Assembly (NCBI GenBank): GCA_009193035.1
Contig: SWDT01000057.1
Span: 1-64,000, forward strand
DNA: 64,000 nucleotides
Direction of reading: 5' to 3'
Origin: Halicephalobus mephisto
Lineage: Eukaryota; Nematoda; Chromadorea; Rhabditida; Panagrolaimidae
Made by a program: the position numbers and the translations under genes. Numbering within the stretch: position 1 is the stretch's first letter; every line of letters begins with the position of its first letter. Positions 45,691-55,075 of this stretch are shown here, one piece after another. Under the pieces are notes generated by a model that was not told the DNA's origin, searched no databases, and was given only the letters and a program-made list of their open reading frames with translations.

Positions 45691-47457
45691 GAAAATTTAA
45701 CGTTCCTGATGTTTCAGAAAACTACAACCATAATTACATTATTGTAAAAGAATTAGAAATGACTTTTTTCAAAAACAGTCTCTACAAGATTTTTAGAAAC
45801 CAAAGTAGTCTTAAATTTTAATTAATTTTTTACATTTTAAATAATTTCGAAATTAAAAGTATTTTAAAAAATAAAAAATTTTAAAAAATCTATAATAATT
45901 TACATTTTAAATAATTTCGAAATGAAAAATATTTTTCAAAATCTGTAATAATTTTAATTTGAAATTTTCTGAATTGAAATATTTTTGGAAATTTTAATAA
46001 ACATTTATAAAATGAAAAAAATTTAAAAAACGGATTTTTTGCACAAATCTGAAAACATTTAATTTCGGAAAATTTTGACTCGAATCAAAGCCCTTAAGAT
46101 ACTTGAAAAAAAGCTTAATTTCGGCACCCTAACTCGTCTCCGTGAAAAAATAAACGAAAAACATGCCAAAAGCCAAATGCCTCTGGCCATTTTTAAAAGA
46201 TGAATGTTGGCACTACTCCGTCAAGGGATCAATACAGTACCCCCAAGAGAGTTATCCACATTAAACGGTAGTTTTACTCAGACACTCAAGTACATACTTA
46301 TTTTAAAAAATATGATTTTTGGATTTTTAGAAAAAATATTTTAAAAATTTTGATTTAAAAAAAGTTATTTTAAAAATTTAATTTCGAATTTAAAAACTTT
46401 TTATTTTTAAAATAAAATAGTTTTTTAATTTTAAAAAAAAAATATTTAAAAAATTTTTGTTTAAAAAAAATATTTTAAAATTATTTTTTTGAATCTGAAA
46501 TTAAAATTTTGATTTTTGAAAAAAAATAAATTTTTTTACATTTAAAAGTTTTTTTAAATATGATTTTTGGATTTAAAAAAATGTTTTTTTTGAAAATAAA
46601 ATAATTCTGAAGCGAAAGGAATTCCAGATGTCTTCTCAGGTTAAAGGCGTGAAAACAAAAACCCACACGCAAACCTTGGAAATCTTACTTCATTTAAAAT
46701 TTCAGTACACAATCCGAACCTATTTCGCGGAAATTCAAGATTTTTTAAACAAATTTTCTTTCTAAAAAAATCCAAAAATTTCTAATTCAAAAATTTATAA
46801 AAATCGAAATTTTCTAAAATTAAAAATTCAATTTTTTAAAACAATTTTATAAAAAATCCAAAATTGTAAAAAATAAAATTTAATAAAAATTCATAAATAT
46901 GTTTTAAAAATTTTAATTTTTTTAATTTGGAAATTTTTTAAAACAAAATTTAACAGAAATTTACTTGGACAGAGAACGAGTAATTTAATTTTAAAAATAA
47001 ATGTCTACAAAGTTTTAATATTAAAATTGAATTTTTAAAAATAGTTATAAATTATTTAAAACATTTATTTAATTTAAAAAATCGATGAAATTTTTCACTT
47101 TTTTTGTTTAAAAAACAAATTTCTAAAATGGCCTTAGGGATCCCTGAGGTAGGGGGACTGGGTTACGGTAGGCTAGAAGTTTCTCAAAAATGGAATTTTG
47201 AAAGTAATTTTTAATTTCGAAATTTTCTCATTTCGTTTATTAAATTTCTTACATCCTAAAAACCTACAATAATTTCGTCATTTTTTAAATTCCCACAAAT
47301 AATTCTAAAAAAGTAAAAAAAGGTAAAATTAAAAAATTTATAATTTCGAAATTTTTAGAAATAATAACTTTTAAAATTTCTGCATTCTTGTGAAAAATTA
47401 AAAAAAAGTTAAAAATGATAAAATTGGCAAATTATTATTGAAATCGACTTTTATTAT
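45691..47457. other. AT-rich intergenic region upstream of PKG
   Basis: No gene seen. Low-complexity A/T runs dominate. A GC-richer phrase CTTAGGGATCCCTGAGGTAG is at 47132. Confidence 0.4.
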
Positions 47458-47744
47458 TGTTGGATCGGGTACCCAGCCCTAATGGGAAGGGTAACCAACC
47501 GGGAGCTCTTGATCCTGAACAGATTGCCTTAGTACCAATAAAGAATGTTTGGTCCCGAATGGATTCTTTTATCATCGACAGGAGAACATACAGTTCCTCT
47601 TGGCGGGAAGTTGAGTAGTTATTTATGTTGATTTCGACATAATGTTTCTTTGTACTGTGCCTAAGGCATTCATTTAATAAACCTTTTCTATATTATTTTT
47701 TCTTCTCATTCAGATGTGAGTCACTCGGCGTAACGGATACAACA
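47458..47744 (+). repeat. LTR-like repeat, TGTTGGATC...ATACAACA
   Basis: A 287-bp repeat begins TGTTGGATCGGG and ends GGATACAACA, with ATTTAATAAACC (poly(A)-type signal) and TACTGTGCCTAAGGCATTCA inside. A second copy in reverse orientation is at 52165-52413. Short terminal inverted TG...CA ends fit a solo LTR, but no target duplication is evident at either copy. Its start matches the ends of the 20369-20666 element. The right end overlaps the piggyBac remnant frame. Confidence 0.6.
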
Positions 47745-48536
47745 AAAACGTTAATTGCGGTGGCATTCAAAAGCCAAGAGAACACCGCCATTGGCCACCT
47801 TCTCGAAACTAGTTTGTACTCACTTTTTTTGACCAATTGACCCAAAACATCAACACCGAACTTGTTAGGGTAATAGAAACTGACTATGTCAGGAAGGTCA
47901 TCTGACTTCTGTAGTGGATGTGCTTTTGTCGAATATAAATGAACGTACTTCGTAGATTTTACACGGTATCTTAAGAGAGTTTCGTATCCTCGATAAAAGT
48001 ACTTTGCTTCTTCGACATGCATATTCACTTGATTCAATCCTAACGGCAGTCCGACCCGATTTGGACGAATAGTCCCTAGGAGGTTCGTGTTGTATTCATG
48101 AAGCTTTTGGTCCAAAGAACAGCTCGTAAAAAAATTTTCTGTTATTACCGTTCGTCCATTATTCAAGTAATCTTTTATAAGATTGAGTACGACATAGAAA
48201 AAACTATTGGTGACTAAGAGATAGGGAATAAAAAACCATTTCACCCAAATTTTCTCTAGACTGTTCTTGTTTACCAGTGTAAAGTTCAGCACTGCATAAA
48301 TAAGCCCTTCTTGGGTCCACGGCACACCAGATCTTTATACCATACTTACATGGCTTATTAGGCATAAAAATGCAGAAAGGAACCTTTCCTTGGAAGGCAA
48401 CCATGGATTCATCTACAGTCAGGACGTCACTGGGCGTATAAAGCTTTTTGAAATTGAAAATCCATGACTCAAAAATCCTTCGGATGGGTGACAGTTTATT
48501 CTGCTTTCTCCTACTTCTTTTTTGATCAAATCTCAA
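47693..48536 (-). pseudogene. piggyBac-family transposase remnant
   Basis: Two minus-strand frames overlap with a frameshift near 48200. The upstream frame (48536-48204) has LTVDESMVAFQGKVPF, KPCKYGIKIW and YTGK. The downstream frame (48325-47693) has TENFFTSCSLDQKL, NLLGTIRPNRVGLP, NKFGVDVLGQLVKK and RRWPMAVFSWLL. These are in the order of the piggyBac DDE/D transposase domain. The N terminus and the Cys-rich C-terminal finger are missing, and the last codons run into an LTR-like repeat. It is inactive. Confidence 0.85.
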
Positions 48537-48558
48537 TGCTTTGAGAATCGCACAGTAC

Positions 48559-48809
48559 TGTAGGCATAAAGATCGGAATTAAACCGCGAACGGCTTAGAG
48601 AGAATGCCCAAAGCTCCGCCCAGTCAGCCGACACTTGGAAGGTGAGACTAAAGTGTTAGAGAATCAGTCTTTGAGAAATTCCAGTATCAGACTGGTTCGA
48701 ATTTGACTTCAGTCAAACAAGAACCTTTCCTCTCTTTATTCCATGCTTATGTTAAGATAAACAGGCTTTCATTGCTAACAGTAAGAACCAACAGTTTTCC
48801 ACCTAATCA
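48559..48809 (+). mobile_element. LTR of a retrotransposon, copy 1, with primer-binding site
   Basis: A 251-bp repeat starts TGTAGGCATAAAGATCGG and ends CACCTAATCA, directly followed by TGGGGCTCCAGGGTG (48810-48824), which has the position and TGG start of a tRNA primer-binding site. The second copy is at 50817-51065 in the same orientation. Internal coding sequence is absent. Confidence 0.65.
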
Positions 48810-49081
48810 TGGGGCTCCAGGGTGTCACACCATCGACATCCAAACCACTCACACTACATTATGAATCACTAAGATTACAAACAAAAGTGATTTTTAAGGA
48901 AATATAAAAAGCTTTTTGTCAACCAAGGACGATCCAAATTTCATTCATATCAAAAAAGACCGGGAAAACTGATGCATAGAAGCAAGGCCTGGACATGTAT
49001 CGAAGATTTTAGATAATTGTCTAAACATTAGACAAGATTAACAGACGCAAAAGCAATGAGATCTTGGTAACTGATTCGAGG

Positions 49082-49859
49082 TTAGAAATCCCCGACTAGA
49101 GCAATGGCACCGAAGGAAACGTTGTTGAGTTCGGACGAAAGTTTGTCGACGATCTTCCCGACGTCCTTGAAGAGAGTGTCGTCGGAAGTCGGACCGACAG
49201 ACGGGCAAAGTCCATAGAGGAGTTGATCTCATAGAGGGTTCCATCGATGTTGAGGAAGGTGATGAAGTTGTGTTCCATGTTGGTTTCGGGAAGTCCATTT
49301 TCGCCGGAACGAGCACAGTTGTCGTGGGCTTGAGCCATTTCTGGATCGTTCAGTAAACAATCAGACCGTTCTTCGATTCCGAGTTTTTCGGCTTTCTCGA
49401 GCCATTTGGCAAAGCTTCCAGAGCCAATGTCGATCTTGTTCTTCAAGTTGGAGAGGGAATGAAGAAGGGCAAAGGTCCCACAGGCATTTCCAATCTTCTG
49501 TTTCATGAAAAAGACGTTGTCAGGGTTCTTGAATCCTTCGCTTTTCAACTTGTCATAATGACCTTCAACAAGTTTGTGGGCCTAAAAACGATCCATTAGG
49601 ATTAGTTAGAGTTCCGTTTCCACAAACATGTTTGTATTCTGGAAAACAAAGAATCATAGCATAATGAGGCTTAGGGGTGAAGTTCAGACATTCATCATCT
49701 AATCCAAAGACGTCTTCACAACGAACTCCCTTGACACCGATGTCCTTAATCAACTGCAAAAAATAATATAAATTACGAAATCACAAAATTGATTACCTTA
49801 TCCATCGTTTCCGGGTTGGATTCCAGGGGCTTCCAGTAAATCTTCTCAGACGTAGCCAT
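49082..49859 (-). CDS. ubh: Ubiquitin C-terminal hydrolase (UCH)-like, probably inactive
   Basis: Three exons on the minus strand: 49859-49797, 49753-49628 and 49581-49082, with a 46-bp second intron. The product follows the UCH/peptidase C12 family: MATSEKIYWKPLESNPETMDK, then LNFTPKPHYAMILCFPE, then KQKIGNACGTFALLHS with the active Cys. The His of the usual HFI motif is Asn here (MEHNFITF), and the Asp after LYEL is Asn (LYEIN), so two of the three catalytic residues are replaced. A 1-base deletion near 49205-49215 shifts the frame; beyond it GPTSDDTLFKDVGKIVDKL and SFGAIALVGDF continue the family. Ordinary members cleave small adducts from ubiquitin. Confidence 0.75.
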
Positions 49860-50109
49860 GATCTTAAGAAAGTCCTGAAAATAAAGCATACATTAAATTC
49901 AATCAATATAAAAAAATAAAAACTTATTCAAAACAATTAAAAAGGAAATCATCAAAAAATTTCAAAGAACACCAAATATTCCTTTTCGCGTCGAGAACGA
50001 AAGACCCGCTTTCGTCTGTTTCTTCATTTTTTCCTTTGCATATATTTCCTTATTTTCTTCGATTCAATTTTCGTTGTTTTATTTACTTCACCTTGGTAAT
50101 CCATTCAGA
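49860..50109. promoter_or_regulatory. Shared divergent promoter region
   Basis: The 250-bp gap separates the UCH-like start (minus) from the ISY1-like start (plus). It is pyrimidine-rich on the plus side. I see no specific motif to name. Confidence 0.35.
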
Positions 50110-50336
50110 ATGGTAAGTTGTATGGTATTTTATTGTTTGGATATGCGGGAATTGAATTTCAGGCCAGAAACGCGGAAAAAGCCATGACGGCACTTGCCCG
50201 ATGGCGACGGATGAAAGAACAGGAGGAACGAGGTCCAGTTGCCAGAAGACCTATGGACACTAAAGAATGCAAAAAGTTAGCCGATGCAGAGCGATTCAGA
50301 AGAGAAATATTGGGAGTATTTCGAAAAAAAGATTAG
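50110..50336 (+). pseudogene. isy-1: ISY1 splicing factor, 5' fragment
   Basis: A first exon of just the ATG (50110-50112, followed by GTAAGT) joins an exon from 50163. Together they give M-ARNAEKAMTALARWRRMKE, RRPMDTKECKKLADAERF and RREILGVFRKKD, then a stop. This matches the N-terminal 58 residues of ISY1, a spliceosome component. In other species the helix continues for more than 200 residues. No continuation is visible downstream, where mariner and LTR remnants follow, so the gene appears to have been cut off by rearrangement or insertion. Confidence 0.75.
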
Positions 50337-50440
50337 GCTTTGGTTTTTTTCGTGATAATCTACGCTTTCTGCTCTATAAAATGGAGTATTAATTAGTTTT
50401 TTTTCTTATGGTTACGTGAATTATCGCCTTAGAAAAAAGT

Positions 50441-50840
50441 ATGGAAAAGTTCGAAATTCGTGTACTTCTACGTCATTACTGGAAGCTAAACGTCAAAGCA
50501 ACAGAAGCGGCGAGAAGAATATGTGAAGTAGGAGGTCAAGATGTTGTCTCGATACGTGCAGCACAGAAATGGTTCAAAAGATTCAACGACGGTGATACCA
50601 ACCTCAAGGATCTACCACGTAGCGGATGTCGACACATTGCGTGAATTCATCGAAGTCCTACCACATCCTGCATATAGTCCGGACCTTACTCCTTCCGACT
50701 ATCATCTTTTTCGGTCAATGGCATATTTCTTGCGCGGGCGCAGCTTCGATAACCTAGAGCAGGTTGAAATTGGGTGCCAGGAATTTTTTGCTTCCAAGTC
50801 TCAGGATTGGTACCGCTGTAGGCACAAAGATCGGACTTAA
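50441..50840 (+). pseudogene. mariner transposase with internal deletion
   Basis: The N-terminal part (MEKFEIRVLLRHYWKLNVKA, then SIRAAQKWFKRFNDGDTNLK) is joined, in a shifted frame, directly to the C-terminal catalytic part (LPHPAYSPDLTPSDYHLF, RGRSFDN, then FFASKSQDWYR). About two thirds of the normal enzyme, including the first catalytic Asp residues, is deleted. The right end runs into an LTR. Confidence 0.85.
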
Positions 50841-51065
50841 ACCGCAGACGGCCTAGACAAAATACCCAAGGCTCCGCCCAGTCAGCCGACGCCTGTGAAG
50901 TGAGACTAAAGTGTTAGAGGGTCAGTCTTTGAGAAATTCCAGCTTTAGACGGGTCCGAATTTGACTTCGGTCAAACGAGGATCCTTCCTCTTTTGTTCTA
51001 TGCTTATGTTAAGGTAAACAGGCTTAATTGCTAATGGTAGGAACAAACAATTTTCCATATAATCA
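50817..51065 (+). mobile_element. LTR of a retrotransposon, copy 2, with primer-binding site
   Basis: A 249-bp repeat begins TGTAGGCACAAAGATCGG and ends ATATAATCA, followed by AGGGGCTCCCAAGATG at the primer-binding position. It aligns along its length with copy 1 (48559-48809). Both copies carry the primer site on the right, so they are two truncated 5' ends rather than the two LTRs of one element. Confidence 0.65.
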
Positions 51066-52164
51066 AGGGGCTCCCAAGATGTCATATCACCGAGATTCAT
51101 CCTGCCACTACTACAATTACGAAATTAGCACATCATAATTCTTATTGTCTATTATAATTAGTAACTCAAAAGTTATAAAACTATCTTGTTTGAGGTGAGC
51201 AATTAATACAAATTTGCCAGTTAAACTCAGAAAAATATTGAACACAAATGAATTTCCAACATATTGAATAACGAGGATGAACGATCTTAGGGCGTGTGAT
51301 TTAAAACAATGGCAAATACAGTTAATGGTGTAATTTGATCGCTCTTTTTTCTTCTTTTAGCATGCAATCAAGCTTCAGATCTGAATGGTGTTACTTAATA
51401 AAAATATTACAAATTCGTCTTAGATTAATTGAATATAATATTTTTTCACAAATATTGCATTTTTGCATATTCATTTTCTGTCTTTTTTCTTGCATTTTCT
51501 GCAATACCGGGAAATTGAATGATGAGTTTCAAGAAAGTTTTTTCTTGAGTTCTTCGTGAAGTTCATCACTTTGAATGCAAATATGGTAAATATAATTCTA
51601 TAATTTTTTTGGAAAAAATTTTGTTCTTTTCTGTACAACCTTACTGGATCTACAAACCAATAAGTACTTTTATCTCGGACGCAAATACACGAGAAATGAA
51701 GACTTGTCTATTCCACGGCACTTTTTTGTCAGATGAATTCTGTTAATCTTCATATTTATATACTCTATGATTTTGAAATTCAAAATTAATTAACACCTAG
51801 AGGACAACGGGACATGACATTCGTGTCCTACAGATTCGATCTTTCGGGTCAAAATTTGTATGAAAATTATGCAAAAAATCATTTGGTAAATCAATGTCAA
51901 AAATAACTTTTTTCATAGAAAAATATGACAGCAATAGTGTCCCCAGGAAGATGTGTAAAAAAATTAATTTTTTTCAAAGGCAATTTTTCAAATAAGAAGG
52001 GCTGTCATCAACATGTTAATTAATGTTATTTTAAAAACAGACATAAAAAATATTTTTGGTAACCATATTCGAAAAATAATTAATTTCTGAAAATTCTGAT
52101 GGAATCTTCTGAATTTGATGAAAAAATTCAGAAAGTTTTAGAATTGCCGTAAAAATAGGATAAC
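51066..52164. other. No feature identified
   Basis: AT-rich intergenic DNA. Short frames here have no recognisable content. Confidence 0.4.
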
Positions 52165-52413
52165 TGTTATATCCGTTACGTCGAGTGACCCACGTCTGAA
52201 TGAGGAGGGAAAATAGCATAGAAAAGGTTTATTAAATAAATGCCTTAGGTACAGTACAAAGAAACATTATGTCGAAATTACCATAAATAACTACTCAACT
52301 TCCCGCCAAGAGGAACTGTATGTTCTCCTGTCGATGATAAAAGATTCCGTTCGGGATCAAGCGCTTCCTGTCGGTCCCACTTCCCATGAAGGCTGGGTGC
52401 CCGATCCAACAGT
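52165..52413 (-). repeat. LTR-like repeat, second copy (reverse orientation)
   Basis: The minus strand reads TGTTGGATCGGGCACCCAGC to ACGGATATAACA and matches the 47458-47744 copy, lacking about 38 bp in its first third. The copies face opposite ways and bracket the piggyBac, UCH, ISY1 and mariner segment. Confidence 0.6.
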
Positions 52414-52599
52414 TATAACCATCAACTTTGTTTAACTATCCAATTTTGAGGGGCAATAAAGAGACCGAAACGAATCAATAGTAAGAAGAATTACTACGTG
52501 TTAAGATTTAGAGATATTGAAATACTACGAATCCTTAATTAAACAAAAGTACAGACCGACAACGATATATGACAACAGAGCAGCTCGAAATCACTCATG

Positions 52600-52790
52600 C
52601 CTACAGTATTCCAGGGTCCTTGATGTTCTGGCTATCTCTTCAGGTCTTCTCTTTAGTTTAGTCTCTGTCTCAATATCTGTATAAGTTCTAACATAATACC
52701 CCTGAGAATTTCATTCATTTTCTACAGTACTCCACAGTCCCTGATATTCAGGCTATCTCTTCAGATTCTCTCTATTATATTTTCTATTTC
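52600..52790 (-). repeat. Reverse-oriented copy of the 43620-44180 repeat
   Basis: The reverse complement contains AGATAGCCTGAATATCAGGG and GATATTGAGACAGAGACTAA, as in the PKG-intron array. Two units are present. Confidence 0.7.
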
Positions 52791-53320
52791 AACACTACGT
52801 TTATTTTCCTATTTTTGCGACAATCCTAAAACTTCCTGAATTTTCTAGATTCACTTTCAGACGATTTCGTAACTTGTTCCATTTTATTTTTAAAATAATA
52901 TAACAAAAGTTAAAATTAAAAAATATATGTAATTTTTTGAACTTAAAAATCCCAGCGGAAAGGGCGAGAGAGTTTAGAAAAAAGGCAAAAGTGGCAAATC
53001 CGGTAATCTATTACGAAATCGACTCCCGTTTTTTAACTTTCTACCGATCTTAAAATTTCTAAAAATTCGTTTCTGTCATTTTTTCGAACATTTTCTTTTT
53101 TTTAATTTTCACAGTAATAGTACTTTTTGAATTCGAATTTCATGTGACCGTTATGGATATCTGAAAAAATAAAATTCCTCACTTTTCGAAATTTAAACTT
53201 TTTATAAATCATTTTTAAAAAATTTTGAAAATGACAATTTTTAATTTTTTCTGAAATGTCGATATTCAAATCCGATGACGAAAGAATAAAACCGTTTAAA
53301 GAATTTTTGAATGAGGAACT
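52791..53320. other. No feature identified
   Basis: AT-rich spacer with the common phrase GTTTTTTAACTTT. Nothing that I can support. Confidence 0.4.
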
Positions 53321-54906
53321 TTATCGTTTTTGCCGAGGTTCGGATGACGGAACCAGTTCAAGGGGTCTCGGCAGGGCCTCCAGCCGACCACGGTTCATCC
53401 GGCGGTGAACTGGGTCAACTTCTTCCTGACGTCTTCTGGCGTTTCCTTTTCGTTTCTTAGGATCTTGCTTGAATGTCCGATTTAAATCCTGGATGGATAA
53501 AACGAGAGGGAAGATGTACACGCAAATATCCCACATATACTCTCGTTTTTATCTTTTTCAAATTTTTGATTTTCGAACGTTTTATATCTTAGAAAACTTG
53601 CGATTTCTTCACTTTCATTTACTTTTTAAAATAACTTTGAATTTAAAAATTTAATTTTTTAAAATAACTTTGAATTTAAAAATTTAATTTTTTAAAATAA
53701 TTTTGAATTCAAAAATTTAATTTTTTAAAATAACTTTGAATTTAAAAATTTAATTTTTTAAAATAATTTTGAATTTAAAAATTTAATTTTTTAAAATAAC
53801 TTTGAATTTAAATTTTTTTATTTTAAAAAAACTTACTTTTTAAAATGTTTTTTAAATTTTTTTAAAAATAACTTTAAATTTAAAATTCTTAATTTTTAAG
53901 GATATTTAAATTTCTCTTTTCACAACATTTTTAAAAACTTTAAAATAATTTTAAATTTTATTTTTTAAATTAACTTTATATTTAAATTCTTATTTTTAAA
54001 AATTTTCAATTTTTTTAGAAAATTTTAATTTTAATTTTTTTTACCTTTTTAGAGAACTTAATTTTTTAAAGAATTTTAATTTTTAGAGAATTTTAATTTC
54101 TTTACTTTTTTAAGGATTTTAATTTTCTTATTTTTTAAAGAATTTTAATTTCAAATTTAATCGCCGTTGAATAACGTAATGGTTATGCAAAACAGTCCTC
54201 GATTATGTTTTTTCTTTAAAAATTGAAGTTTGTCGCCGTCGAATCAATAGCGAATTTTAATTTTCCGATTTTCCATGTTTCTCAAATATTTTTTTTTTGA
54301 TTTTCGAAGTTTTTTAAAATAACACAATTACAATTTATTTTTATTATTTTCCAATTTTTTAAATAAAAACATTAAGAAAATTAAGTTTTAAATATTTTAA
54401 AAAATTAAATTTTTGTAATTTTTAATCATAGACAAAAACTTGGATATTTTCGATTTTAAAATTTTAAAAACAAATATTTTAGAAAACTTCGAAATTCGGA
54501 AATAAATATTTTTTTAAATTTCGAAATTTAGTTCGAAAATATTTTTTTAAATGTCGAAATTTGTGAACTTTTTCAAAAATGTACATCTTTAATGATTCTG
54601 AAACTTCTTGATGGATTAAAGGTGGGTAGGTTCCCTGGCCTTGTGACATGAGGATGACCAATCCGGTTTAGAACAGGATCATCGTTGAAATATCGGAGAG
54701 TAAGCGAATGGAAATTTTTCTTTTTCTGACGGTCACTAGTTGCGCTTTGCTTTCGTTTGCCATCAACAAAATCCTTTTGAATCTTATCCCAGAATACTTT
54801 CGACAGCAAGAAACCTGTTTTATCCTAAATATTTCGTGAACTCTCGATGTCGTTTCCTTTTCTTCTTCCCGATGCTGGTCAATTGATTGCGGTTGCCGGA
54901 GGGCAT
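53321..54906 (-). CDS. Hypothetical basic protein, two or three exons
   Basis: Two minus-strand exons join in phase 0: 54824-54585 (DKTGFLLSKVFWDKIQKDF to SFRIIKD) and 53488-53321 (DLNRTFKQDPKKRKGN to SSEPRQKR). Both have good acceptors, and the first ends at a GTACAT donor. Upstream, an ATG at 54906 opens MPSGNRNQLTSIGKKKRKRH, which reaches the first exon one base out of frame. Either a frameshift or a different first exon is needed. The product is about 136-165 aa, rich in Lys/Arg, with no domain I recognise. It is divergent from the acyl-CoA synthetase gene. Confidence 0.45.
53630..53830 (+). repeat. AT-rich tandem repeat of 33-34 bp, six units
   Basis: TAACTTTGAATTTAAAAATT followed by TAATTTTTTAAAA is repeated with occasional TAATTTTGAATTC variants. 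It lies in the intron of the hypothetical minus-strand gene. Confidence 0.8.
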
Positions 54907-55075
54907 TATTTCCGCAGTCAATATTTACTTTCTATCATATCCGGGAAATGTGGATTTTCACGGGTTGTTTGACTGAACCGTGTTGGAATTTCTGTTTAAC
55001 GATCAGTTACAGATCCCCGAGAGAAAAGGATAACCGAGATATTGATAACCCTGATTTCCCAGCCAGTCCGTTCCG

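Noticed and set aside
54850..54975. Alternative N-terminal exon of the acyl-CoA synthetase starting at 54858 (MSFPFLLPDAGQLIAVAG)
   Set aside because: The frame stops near 54968 with no good donor that would join the 55076 exon, and the 55076 start already gives the family length.
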